Source: CAZTHL01 sp964613585
GTDB taxonomy: Bacteria; Pseudomonadota; Alphaproteobacteria; DSM-16000; Inquilinaceae
Length of the DNA: 29,003 bases
Reading direction: 5' to 3'
Assembly (NCBI GenBank): GCA_964613585.1
Contig: CAZTHL010000048.1
Span: 1 to 29,003 of the forward strand
This document shows, one piece after another, positions 22,211 to 29,003 of the stretch (positions are counted from its first letter, which is position 1; every line of letters starts with the position of its first letter). A model generated the notes under the pieces. The model was not told the origin of the DNA and ran no database searches. It saw nothing but the letters and a program-made list of their open reading frames with translations. Position numbers and translations under genes: made by a program.

Positions 22211-23257
22211 ATGGGAGGCTTGAGAACCCGCCTTCTTGCCGCCGCGGTCCTGGCGGTCGGCAGCAACGGTCCGGCAGTGGCGCTCGACAAGATCGTCGTC
22301 GCGCACCGAGGCGCGTCGGGCTACCTGCCCGAGCACACCCTGGAGGCCAAGGCCTATGCCTATGCCACCGGGGCCCATTACATCGAGCAGGACCTCGTTT
22401 TGACGGCCGATGGCGTGCCGATCGTCCTGCACGACATCCATCTGGACACGGTCACGGATGTGGCCGACCGGTTCCCGGACCGGGCCCGGGAGGACGGCCG
22501 CTTCTTCGCCATTGACTTCACGCTTGAGGAGATCAAGCAGCTTGAGGTCACCGAGCGGTTCGACCTTGAGACCGGCGAGGCCGTGTACCCCCGCCGCTTC
22601 CCGCTGGGCATCGCGTCCTTCGAGATCCCGACCCTGGCCGAGGAAATCGAGCTGGTCCAGGGGCTGAACAGCAGCACCGGGCGGCGGGTTGGCATTTACC
22701 CGGAGATCAAGGCGCCCGCGTTCCATCGCGACGAAGGGCAGGACATCAGTCGCATCGTCCTCGATGTGCTGCGCGAGCATGGCTATACCGACAAGGATGA
22801 CGCGATCTTCCTGCAATGCTTCGATTGGAACGAGACCCAGCGCATCCGCGGCGAGCTGGGCTATGAAGGCCGGCTGGTCCAGCTGATCGCCGAGAATGAA
22901 TGGAACGAGTCGCCCGAAGTGGATTTCGAGCAGCTTCGCACCCGGGAGGGTCTCGAGGCCGTCGCCGCGGTCGCGGATGGCATCGGTCCCTGGATGCCCC
23001 ATGTGGTCACCGGCATCGATGCGAACGGCGATCCAGAGATCACAGATCTTGTCCAGAACGCCCAAGAGCTCGGCCTTGCCGTCCACCCCTATACCTTTCG
23101 GGCGGACTCGCTGCCCGACTATGCCGGCAGCCTTGAGGAGGCCATGCGCATTTTCTACTTTGATGCGGGAGTGGAGGGCATCTTCACCGACTTCCCGGAT
23201 CGTGCGGTCGACTACCTTCGCCGGGTTGAATTCTACCAGCTTTCCGGACGTCTCTGA
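22211..23257 (+). CDS. glpQ: Periplasmic glycerophosphodiester phosphodiesterase
   Basis: 348 residues with a signal peptide (MGGLRTRLLAAAVLAVGSNG, cleavage likely after AVA). The enzyme hydrolyses glycerophosphodiesters to sn-glycerol-3-phosphate and an alcohol. GlpQ-type residues are all present with E. coli-like spacing: H32 and R33 in AHRGASGYLPEHTLEAK, metal ligands E59 and D61 in YIEQDLVLT, H74 in IVLHDIHLDTVTDV, and E165 in YPEIKAP. The long insert typical of GlpQ (as against cytoplasmic UgpQ) is present at 80-140. GGGAG lies 6 nt before the ATG. The gene ends 29 bp before the assembly gap. No glycerol-3-phosphate transporter gene is adjacent. Confidence 0.95.
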   Translation: MGGLRTRLLAAAVLAVGSNGPAVALDKIVVAHRGASGYLPEHTLEAKAYAYATGAHYIEQDLVLTADGVPIVLHDIHLDTVTDVADRFPDRAREDGRFFAIDFTLEEIKQLEVTERFDLETGEAVYPRRFPLGIASFEIPTLAEEIELVQGLNSSTGRRVGIYPEIKAPAFHRDEGQDISRIVLDVLREHGYTDKDDAIFLQCFDWNETQRIRGELGYEGRLVQLIAENEWNESPEVDFEQLRTREGLEAVAAVADGIGPWMPHVVTGIDANGDPEITDLVQNAQELGLAVHPYTFRADSLPDYAGSLEEAMRIFYFDAGVEGIFTDFPDRAVDYLRRVEFYQLSGRL

Positions 23258-23286
23258 GCGCGGTTCCGCTTCACCGACCGGCTGGC

Positions 23287-23386
23287 NNNNNNNNNNNNNN
23301 NNNNNNNNNNNNNNNNNNNNNNNNNNNNNNNNNNNNNNNNNNNNNNNNNNNNNNNNNNNNNNNNNNNNNNNNNNNNNNNNNNNNNN
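23287..23386. other. Assembly gap (100 N)
   Basis: Exactly 100 undetermined bases, a customary placeholder for a gap of unknown size. The known sequence ends with CGGCTGGC on the left and begins with CGGCTGGC on the right. The true distance is unknown and may be nil. Confidence 0.99.
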
Positions 23387-23425
23387 CGGCTGGCATCCGT
23401 CGCTTCCGGCTCCTATGACGGGATC

Positions 23426-24136
23426 ATGGCGGCGGAAGGCAAGCCTTGTTCGGCGGGAGCCCCCGGCTCCCTGAGCGATCTTTCGGTCGACGTTCGGCGC
23501 GACGGGCGGACCCGGCGCCTCAGCCTGCGCATCGACCTCAAGACGGGACAGCTCCGACTGCTCGCTCCAGCCAAGGCCTCGAGCCAGGAGATCGAGCGGT
23601 TCCTGGGGCGGCACGCCGAGTGGGCCCGGGAGAAGCTGCGCGGCCTGCCGCCGCGGCAGATCCTCGACGACGGCGCGGTGATCCCATTCCTCGGCATCGA
23701 CCACTGCGTCCGCCATGTCGGCGAAGCCGGACCGCCGGTGCGCCGGGTCGGCCACGAGCTCCACGTTTCAGGAAAGGCTGAGCATGTCGGTCGGCGCCTG
23801 CGCGACTTCCTGGTGGCTGAGGCGCGGCGCGAGCTGACGCGCCGCAGCCTGGAGAACGCCGCGCGGCTCGGTGTCAACGTGGCCGGGGTGACCGTCCGCG
23901 ACACCCGGTCTCGTTGGGGCAGCTGCTCGCCCCAGGGACGGCTCAGCTTTTCCTGGCGCCTCATCCTGATGCCCGAGCCGATGCTCGACTATGTTGTTGT
24001 GCACGAGGTCGCCCACCTCCGGGAGCTGAACCATTCGAAGCGCTTCTGGGATCTGGTGACCCTGCTTTACGGCGACGCCGCGCCGGCTCGCTCATGGCTG
24101 AAAGCGAACGGAGCGCGGCTGCAGAGGGTCGGCTGA
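23426..24136 (+). CDS. YgjP-like (DUF45/M48-type) metallopeptidase
   Basis: 236 residues from ATG 23426. The zinc motif HEVAHLRELNHSKRFW gives H193, E194 and H197, with H203 as part of the conserved NHS-RFW segment. The second family hallmark, RDTRSRWGSCS, is at 158-168. The N-terminal half has the beta-rich block RRLSLRIDLKTGQLRLLAP and ends with ILDDGAVIPFLG. Such proteins resemble SprT/WLM zinc proteases; E. coli YgjP is the reference, with no clear substrate. There is no good ribosome site. The frame is open upstream to the assembly gap, so an earlier start cannot be excluded, though the length is already typical. Confidence 0.9.
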   Translation: MAAEGKPCSAGAPGSLSDLSVDVRRDGRTRRLSLRIDLKTGQLRLLAPAKASSQEIERFLGRHAEWAREKLRGLPPRQILDDGAVIPFLGIDHCVRHVGEAGPPVRRVGHELHVSGKAEHVGRRLRDFLVAEARRELTRRSLENAARLGVNVAGVTVRDTRSRWGSCSPQGRLSFSWRLILMPEPMLDYVVVHEVAHLRELNHSKRFWDLVTLLYGDAAPARSWLKANGARLQRVG

Positions 24137-24339
24137 GACGTCGGACCAGTGCGTGCCGCCTTGGCTCGGCTGCCTGCGGATGGCCAGCGCTCCAGCCCTC
24201 GCTGAGCCGCTGCCGATGGGTCGAGGGAGGAAGAGCCTTTCGGGCCCGACACGGTCGTCGGCCAGCCGGCTGGCTGCCGCGCCGGTGACGGCCTCTCGGC
24301 CGAGGGTTTCTTCGGTCCAGAAACAGATGAAGGAAGCCG

Positions 24340-25272
24340 ATGCTATCCGCTGCCGCGACCGTCGCGCGGGACCGCTGGACCGCGCTGCCCCCCAACCTTC
24401 GGGGCGCGGTCTGGGTTCTCCTGGCCAGCGCCGGCTTCTCGCTCATGGCCAGCCTGGTCAAGCTCCTGGGGCAGACCCTGGACAGCTTCCAGATCGTGTT
24501 CTTTCGCTGCGTCGTCGGACTGGCGGTGATGCTTCCGGTGGTGGCTCGGATGGGACCTCGAGTCCTGCGAACCGATGCGCCCTTCATCCATCTGGGCCGC
24601 GCGCTCGCCGGGCTGACGGCCATGAGCGCCGGCTTCTACGCCCTGTCCCATCTGCCGTTGGCCACAGCCACCGCCATCACCTTCACCAAGCCGCTCTTCC
24701 TCATCATCGTTGCCGCATTGCTGCTCGGCGAGCGGGTCGGCTGGCGCCGCCTGACGGCCACTGGCACCGGCTTCGTCGGCGTTCTCATCATGCTTCGGCC
24801 GGGCGCCGGGCTGGACCCGGCCATGCTGGCAGCGCTCCTGCAGGCCCTGTCGATCGCGATGGCCGTGGTCATGGTCAAGAAGCTGCCCGCGGCCGAAAGC
24901 ACGGCGACCGTGCTGATCTCCTTCGCCGTGCTGTCCACGCTCTTCTCGGTCGGGCCGGCGCTGGCGGTCTGGCGATCGCCGACCCCCGAGGAATGGCTGC
25001 TGGCCGTGGCGATGGGGCTCCTGGGCACGGCCTCCCAGGCGGCCATCGTCCGCGGCTACCGGACCGGCGAGGCGACCGCGCTGGCGCCCTTCGACTATGC
25101 GCGCCTGGTCTTCGCAAGCCTTCTCGGCTTGGTCCTCTTCGCCGAGTTGCCCGATGCCTGGACCTGGGCCGGCGTCGCGGTGATCATGGGCAGCAGCCTC
25201 TATATTGCCCGCCGGGAGGCACGCCTCGGCAGGACCCGGCCGATGCCCGTGGGCGGCGCGAGCGGCAGCTGA
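24340..25272 (+). CDS. EamA family (DMT superfamily) transporter
   Basis: 310 residues with about ten hydrophobic helices in two EamA halves (about 22-150 and 165-290). The first half shows SLMASLVKLLG, FFRCVVGL and a helix ending TATAITFTKPLFLIIVAALL with the usual GERVGWRR after it. The second half has AVVMVKKL, a family-typical YRTGEATALAPFDYARLVFA and LFAELPDAWTWAGVAVIMGS. Such inner-membrane carriers export or import small metabolites; the substrate is not predictable. The ATG at 24340 is preceded by AAGGA with a 5-nt spacer. The first 20 residues are cytoplasmic. Confidence 0.92.
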   Translation: MLSAAATVARDRWTALPPNLRGAVWVLLASAGFSLMASLVKLLGQTLDSFQIVFFRCVVGLAVMLPVVARMGPRVLRTDAPFIHLGRALAGLTAMSAGFYALSHLPLATATAITFTKPLFLIIVAALLLGERVGWRRLTATGTGFVGVLIMLRPGAGLDPAMLAALLQALSIAMAVVMVKKLPAAESTATVLISFAVLSTLFSVGPALAVWRSPTPEEWLLAVAMGLLGTASQAAIVRGYRTGEATALAPFDYARLVFASLLGLVLFAELPDAWTWAGVAVIMGSSLYIARREARLGRTRPMPVGGASGS

Positions 25273-25306
25273 CCGGATCCGCACAGCGGCGGCATCTGCA
25301 TGGAAT

Positions 25307-25326
25307 TGCCCTTCGGTTTAAGGGCA
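25307..25326 (+). terminator. Short stem-loop after the EamA gene
   Basis: TGCCCTT, loop CGGTTT, AAGGGCA; 7-bp stem about 35 bp after the stop. No T run. Possible weak terminator or chance. Confidence 0.3.
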
Positions 25327-25426
25327 GGCCCCCTCAATCACCCTTGGGATCCCCATCATGGATCGTCAACGTTTCGTCGACGGCACGGTGTTCGAGCGAA
25401 TTGAGGCATCCGAGGAGGAGGTCCCC

Positions 25427-25660
25427 ATGGACTACGCCGAATGCTGGCATTCCGAGCTCGGCCCCGTCTACCGCTCGGCCGAAGGCGGCTGGTGGGTCGG
25501 TGGCAGCGCCGCCCGCTATCGCAGCTTCGAGCAGGCGGCCCGTGCCATGATCGCCCGCTCGGCCTCGCGATCCCGACGGGAGCAGATGGTGGTCCGCTGG
25601 GCTTCCGCGGCCGCCAGCGTGGCAATCGCGCTTGTCCTGCTCGGGCTGTGGTTGAGCTGA
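25427..25660 (+). CDS. Small C-terminally anchored membrane protein of unknown function
   Basis: 77 residues from ATG 25427, which follows GAGGAGGAGG with a 5-6 nt spacer; the earlier in-frame ATG at 25358 has no ribosome site. The N-terminal part is soluble and aromatic (MDYAECWHSELGPVYRS, GGWWVGGSAARYRSFEQAAR), a basic stretch follows (SASRSRREQMVVRW), and the last 20 residues form a single hydrophobic helix ending at the C-terminus. This is the layout of a tail-anchored protein with its soluble part in the cytoplasm. No family was recognised. Confidence 0.65.
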   Translation: MDYAECWHSELGPVYRSAEGGWWVGGSAARYRSFEQAARAMIARSASRSRREQMVVRWASAAASVAIALVLLGLWLS

Positions 25661-25691
25661 TCCGGCGACGCCGGCCCCCACCCTTTGGCCC

Positions 25692-26213
25692 TCACGCGCC
25701 GACCGCCATAAGCCGCGCGAGGCTCGCGCCGAAGGCGACGATCACAAGAAGGGTCAGCGGCTTGCGCAGCGACCCGTACCAGCCCGGCGCCAGACCGTCG
25801 CGGATCGCCACCCGGTCCTGGAAGAAAAGAACAGCGAACAGCAGGATCAGCACGCAGAGCGCGTAGACCGGGGTCAGCAGGAGCGCGACCCAGGCGATCA
25901 GCGCGGGCAGCACGCTGAGCCCCATCAGCCGCCACGCCGGCCCCGTGCGCGCCGCGCCGTCACCGCCGTCGTTTGCCCGCGCCTCCACCGGCCGGCGCTC
26001 CCGCTCGCGCATCAGCCAGGCCAGCGCCAGCCCCCAATGGACCGCCCCGATGAAGCTGGCGATGCAGGCTCCGTAGGCGACCTGGACGTAGAGCAGATAG
26101 CCGGACCATTCCGGGCTGGCGGTCAGCCAGACGCCCAACGCGCACCCATAGAACGGTATCAGCCCGCCGAAGCCGAGCACGATCGCCGGAGCGGGCACGT
26201 CGCGCAGTCCCAT
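25692..26213 (-). CDS. DUF3429 family membrane protein
   Basis: 173 residues with about five hydrophobic helices. The DUF3429 signature is visible: LGFGGLIPFYGCALGVW in the first helix, then YGACIASFIGAVHWGLALAW in the third. A hydrophilic loop (about 69-93, RERERRPVEARANDGGDGAA) separates it from the C-terminal helices. The C-terminal part contains FFQDRVAIRDGLAPGWYGSL followed by RKPLTLLVIV, as in family members. The function is unknown; TMEM69 is a eukaryotic relative. It is divergent from the NUDIX gene, with 85 bp between starts, and ends 31 bp from the tail-anchored protein gene. Confidence 0.9.
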   Translation of the reverse strand: MGLRDVPAPAIVLGFGGLIPFYGCALGVWLTASPEWSGYLLYVQVAYGACIASFIGAVHWGLALAWLMRERERRPVEARANDGGDGAARTGPAWRLMGLSVLPALIAWVALLLTPVYALCVLILLFAVLFFQDRVAIRDGLAPGWYGSLRKPLTLLVIVAFGASLARLMAVGA

Positions 26214-26298
26214 GACCCGGATGTAGCCCGTCCACCCTCGGGCTCAATGCGCGCCGGACGGCTCTTGCCGTTGCCGGCCGCCGCTGCACCTAAGGACC

Positions 26299-26865
26299 AT
26301 GACCGCGAGCATCCCGCCCGACCATGGCGCCCCCGCCGCGCCGACCGGTCCCAGCGTCCGCCGGGTGCCGCTGGGTGACGACCGTTCCCGGCTGGTCTGC
26401 CCGGACTGCGGTTACGTCGCCTATGAGAACCCGAAGATCGTGGTCGGCTCGGTGTCCCTGTGGCAGGACCGCATCCTGCTGTGCCGGCGGGCCATCGAGC
26501 CCCGCGCCGGCTTCTGGACCCTGCCGGCCGGCTACCTCGAGCTCAATGAGACCACCGAGGCCGGGGCCCGGCGCGAGGCGTGGGAGGAGGCACGGGCGCG
26601 GATCGCGCTGGAGGGCCTGCTCGCGGTCTACAACATCACCCGGATCAGCCAGGTCCAGCTGATCTACCGCGCCCGCCTGCTGTCCGACCAGGTCGCCGCC
26701 GGTCCGGAGTCGGCCGAGGTCGCGCTGTTCCGATGGGACGCGCTGCCATGGTCGACGATCGCCTTTCCCTCGGTCGAATGGTCGCTCAAGCGCTACCGGG
26801 AGACGGCGGGCCGCCCGCTCGGCGCCCCGGCCGGCAACCCCGAGCCCGAGCGCGCCCCGGAGTGA
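26299..26865 (+). CDS. NUDIX hydrolase with N-terminal CxxC motif
   Basis: 188 residues. The N-terminal segment RLVCPDCGYVAYENPKIVVG (C34, C37) has a single CxxC and the YENPKIVVG stretch typical of an alphaproteobacterial NUDIX group related to the zinc-ribbon NudC-like enzymes. The Nudix box starts at G78: GYLELNE, seven residues on REAWEEARARI, with R in place of the usual last glycine. Nudix enzymes hydrolyse nucleoside diphosphates linked to another group; the substrate is not determined here. The last 25 residues are Pro/Ala rich. The 3' end overlaps the 3' end of the convergent TusA-family gene by 73 bp. Confidence 0.92.
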   Translation: MTASIPPDHGAPAAPTGPSVRRVPLGDDRSRLVCPDCGYVAYENPKIVVGSVSLWQDRILLCRRAIEPRAGFWTLPAGYLELNETTEAGARREAWEEARARIALEGLLAVYNITRISQVQLIYRARLLSDQVAAGPESAEVALFRWDALPWSTIAFPSVEWSLKRYRETAGRPLGAPAGNPEPERAPE

Positions 26866-27134
26866 GGCTCCCCGGCCGGCCCGCGGCGGAGGCGATAGGT
26901 GAACACGCCATCGACCTCGGTCCAGCCTTCAAGCTCGTGCTCGGTCGTGTTGCAGAAATGGCGGAAATCGATGACCGAGGCCGGGTCGGTGGCCGTCACC
27001 ACCAGGCGGGCCCCGGCCGGCAGCCGGTCAAGCGCCTTACGGGTGCGCAGGATCGGCAGCGGGCAATGCAGCCCGGTGACATCGAGCCGGTGCACGTCCG
27101 ACCCTTTGCCCCGGTCCGCGGGGCCGCCGGTCAC
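26793..27134 (-). CDS. TusA-family sulfurtransferase-like protein
   Basis: 113 residues from GTG 27134, which overlaps the acylphosphatase stop by 4 nt (GTGA) and follows AGGAGG (27142-27147) with a 7-nt spacer. The TusA/SirA core is RLDVTGLHCPLPILRTRKAL with the active-site cysteine C24 in CPLP, then a strand (ARLVVTATDP), helix and the family end EHELEGWTEVDGVFTYRLRR. TusA proteins carry persulfide sulfur to acceptor proteins; members outside tRNA thiolation have varied or unknown roles. The last 30 or so residues (Gly/Ser/Pro rich) exceed the usual 75-80 residue family length and are encoded antisense to the NUDIX gene. Confidence 0.88.
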   Translation of the reverse strand: MTGGPADRGKGSDVHRLDVTGLHCPLPILRTRKALDRLPAGARLVVTATDPASVIDFRHFCNTTEHELEGWTEVDGVFTYRLRRGPAGEPHSGARSGSGLPAGAPSGRPAVSR

Positions 27135-27421
27135 CGGGTTGCCTCCTGGCGGAACCCGACCGGCCCGGGATCGGCCTCCTCCGTGATCCGGATGTCGTCG
27201 ACCCGGGCCAGCGACGGCCCCTGATAGCAGTGGCCGATCAGCGTCTCGACCGGCTTGACCGGGCCGGCCACGAGCGCCTCCACCGAGCCGTCCTCCCGGT
27301 TGCGCACCCAGCCGTCGACGCCGAGGCGGGTCGCCTCCTGCTCGGTCCAGGCCCGATAGCCCACGCCCTGCACCCGCCCGGTGATGCGCAGGCGCAGAGC
27401 CGTCCGCTCGGTCTCGGTCAT
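27131..27421 (-). CDS. Acylphosphatase
   Basis: 96 residues from ATG 27421, which has AAGGA 7 nt upstream; GTG 27442 is in frame but has a weak site. Small alpha/beta enzyme that hydrolyses acyl phosphates. Both active-site residues are in place: R23 in GRVQGVGYRAW and N41 in GWVRNREDGSVE, with the family C-terminal VGFRQEATR. The order pccA, acylphosphatase, tusA-like on one strand suggests one operon, although 188-210 bp separate pccA from this gene. Acylphosphatases are often found next to propionyl-CoA carboxylase genes in alphaproteobacteria; I know of no proven functional link. Confidence 0.93.
   Translation of the reverse strand: MTETERTALRLRITGRVQGVGYRAWTEQEATRLGVDGWVRNREDGSVEALVAGPVKPVETLIGHCYQGPSLARVDDIRITEEADPGPVGFRQEATR
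27142..27147 (-). promoter_or_regulatory. Ribosome binding site inside the acylphosphatase gene
   Basis: AGGAGG on the minus strand, 7 nt before GTG 27134. It fixes the start of the TusA-family gene and indicates coupling with acylphosphatase. Confidence 0.8.
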
Positions 27422-27629
27422 CGGCACATCCTTCGTCGGCACCGGTCACCGTCCGCGCACGCGACCGCCAGCAATCGCCACCCCCTCGCTCCGCACGCCG
27501 GGGCCGGGCCCGCCGCCGCGGTCAACCCGGCTCGCGGCCTCCCTCGTCGACCGGCCCGGTGGCGGGCACCGGTTCGGCCGGGGCGGCGCGTGCCAGTCAG
27601 GGGCCGACCGCGGACGCCCGCGCCGGCGG

Positions 27630-29003
27630 TCAGGCGAACTCGAGGATCTTCTGGTCCACCGCCAGGCTGTCGCCGGCCTTGGCATGCACCTCGGTCACCA
27701 CCGTGTCCCGCTCGGCACGCAGGATGTTCATCATCTTCATGGCCTCGACCACGGCCAGCTCCTGGCCCGACACCACGTGCTGCCCCTTCTCCACCGCCAG
27801 CGAGACGAGCAGGCCCGGCATCGGCGAGAGCAGGAATTTGGACAGGTCCGGCGGCTCCTTGGTCGGCATCAGGTCGGCCAGATGGGCGGCGACCGGGGTC
27901 AGCACCAGCACGTCGAGATCCGCCCCGCCATGGAACAGCCGGTAGCCGATGCCGGTCGGATCGACCTGCACGACCATGCGGTGCCCGTCGACCACCCCGT
28001 CGAACAGCGGGTCGCCGACCTCCCAGCCGCTCACCACCGAGTGGGCCTTGCCCTCGACCACCGCCTCGTAACCGCTCTGCTGGATGGTGACCCTGACCGG
28101 ATAGTTGCTGCGGCCGATCCGAACCACCCAGTCATCCGAGACCCGGACGACGTGGCCCGGCATCTGGCCGCTGATCCGGCGGTTGCGCTCCGCGGTCTGG
28201 CGATGTAGCGCGGCGGCGACGGCGACGACCCGCTGGCGCGTCGCCTCGTCCAGGTCGCCGCCGTGGAAGCCGTCGGGGTACTCCTCCTTGATGAAGTTCG
28301 TGGTCAGCCGGCCCTCGATGAAGCGCGGGTGGCGCATCAGCGCGGCCAGAAAGCTGCAATTGTGCTGGATGCCGCGGACATAGTAGCTGTCCAGCGCGTG
28401 GCGCATGTGGGCGATGGCCTCGGTGCGGTCCTGGCCGTAGGTGACCACCTTGGCGATCATCGGATCGTAGAACATGCTGATCTCACCGCCCTCGTACACG
28501 CCCGTGTCGATGCGGGTGTGCGCATCCTCCGGTGGCGCCTTGTACCGGGACAGCCGGCCGATCGACGGCAGGAAGCCGCGCACCGGGTCCTCGGCGTAGA
28601 AGCGGCTCTCGAGCGACCAGCCCTCGAGCTTGATCTCGTCCTGGGTGAACGGCAGGGCATGGCCGGCGGCCACCCGGATCATCAGCTCGACCAGGTCGAG
28701 GCCGGTGATCATCTCGGTCACCGGATGCTCCACCTGGAGCCGGGTGTTCATCTCCAGGAAGTAGAAGTTCTTGTCGCGGTCGACGATGAACTCGACGGTT
28801 CCCGCGGACTGGTACTCGACCGCCTTGGACAGCGCCACCGCCTGCTCGCCCATCTCCTTGCGCGTGCCCGGGTCGAGGAACGGCGACGGCGCCTCTTCCA
28901 GCACCTTCTGGTGGCGCCGCTGGATCGAGCACTCGCGCTCCCACAGATAGACCACGTTGCCGTGGCTGTCGCCGAGCACCTGGATCTCGATATGCCGCGG
29001 CTC
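27630..29003 (-). CDS. pccA: Propionyl-CoA (acyl-CoA) carboxylase alpha subunit, partial (5' end outside window)
   Basis: 457 residues are visible; the frame is open at the right edge (EPRHIEIQVLGD), so roughly the first 200 residues of a protein usually about 660-670 long are missing. The subunit carboxylates biotin with bicarbonate and ATP and carries it to the beta subunit, which makes methylmalonyl-CoA from propionyl-CoA. Seen here: the end of the biotin carboxylase domain (EMNTRLQVEHPVTE at 84-97), its C-terminal part with DTGVYEGGEISMFYDPMIAK, then the BT domain typical of PccA, and the biotinyl domain with EAMKMMN, K423 being the biotinylated lysine, 34 residues from the end. BT and PccA-like sequence favours propionyl-CoA over acetyl-CoA or methylcrotonyl-CoA. 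Confidence 0.95.
   Translation of the reverse strand, partial: EPRHIEIQVLGDSHGNVVYLWERECSIQRRHQKVLEEAPSPFLDPGTRKEMGEQAVALSKAVEYQSAGTVEFIVDRDKNFYFLEMNTRLQVEHPVTEMITGLDLVELMIRVAAGHALPFTQDEIKLEGWSLESRFYAEDPVRGFLPSIGRLSRYKAPPEDAHTRIDTGVYEGGEISMFYDPMIAKVVTYGQDRTEAIAHMRHALDSYYVRGIQHNCSFLAALMRHPRFIEGRLTTNFIKEEYPDGFHGGDLDEATRQRVVAVAAALHRQTAERNRRISGQMPGHVVRVSDDWVVRIGRSNYPVRVTIQQSGYEAVVEGKAHSVVSGWEVGDPLFDGVVDGHRMVVQVDPTGIGYRLFHGGADLDVLVLTPVAAHLADLMPTKEPPDLSKFLLSPMPGLLVSLAVEKGQHVVSGQELAVVEAMKMMNILRAERDTVVTEVHAKAGDSLAVDQKILEFA

Noticed and set aside
22130..23764. 544-residue minus frame running through the assembly gap
   Set aside because: It spans the N run only because N codons do not produce stops, and it is antisense to glpQ and the YgjP-like gene.
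24153..25550. 465-residue plus frame overlapping the EamA gene
   Set aside because: Out of frame with the clear EamA transporter and rich in Arg/Gly/Pro, as expected for a shadow of GC-rich sequence.

Overview
The window is a high-GC, gene-dense stretch of bacterial chromosome. It most likely comes from an alphaproteobacterium of the Rhodospirillales/Geminicoccales type. The grounds are gene content (aerobic CobN/CobO cobalamin genes, DUF892, DUF2177, DUF3429, a GlpQ-type phosphodiesterase, a pccA-acylphosphatase pair), strong Shine-Dalgarno sites and frequent GTG/TTG starts. This placement comes from protein resemblance, not from any marker gene. No rRNA, tRNA, CRISPR array, transposase or phage gene was seen. 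A run of 100 N (23287-23386) marks an assembly gap.

Layout. 1-2645 (+): 3' half of cobN overlapping cobO. 2640-6500: a region with three copies of a palindromic intergenic element, an HMG-CoA-lyase-like gene, a DUF2177 membrane protein, two small genes of unknown function and a DUF892 ferritin-like gene. 6496-11199 (-): a solitary hutI and a large AsmA-family gene. 11494-11814 (+): a DUF2282 protein of the bufferin precursor type, without its usual partner genes. 11994-16074 (-): an operon of a beta-phosphoglucomutase-like HAD protein, trehalose-6-phosphate phosphatase and a GH65 glycoside phosphorylase. 16339-16635 (-): a small helical protein. 16880-19412: divergent cobT and cobS, the latter coupled to a cobC-like phosphatase. 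19526-23257: SYLF protein, exported ankyrin protein, a lipoprotein of unknown function and glpQ. After the gap: a YgjP-like metallopeptidase, an EamA transporter, a small tail-anchored protein, DUF3429, a NUDIX hydrolase, and finally (-) pccA (cut by the window edge), acylphosphatase and a TusA-family gene.

Functional themes. (1) Cobalamin: cobN/cobO act in cobalt insertion and adenosylation, and cobT/cobS/cobC in lower-ligand attachment; they form two blocks about 14 kb apart. (2) Trehalose/disaccharide metabolism: the HAD-OtsB-GH65 operon could turn trehalose-6-P into trehalose, phosphorolyse it and return glucose as G6P. (3) Propionyl-CoA carboxylation (pccA), whose product feeds B12-dependent methylmalonyl-CoA mutase in many alphaproteobacteria. 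(4) Envelope functions: AsmA, SYLF, ankyrin protein, lipoprotein, GlpQ and the DUF2282 protein.

The items most worth a second look are the palindromic element whose terminal arm supplies the stop codon of both cobO and hutI, the orphan bufferin-like gene, and the split counterpart of the mycobacterial three-domain OtsB1 arrangement.
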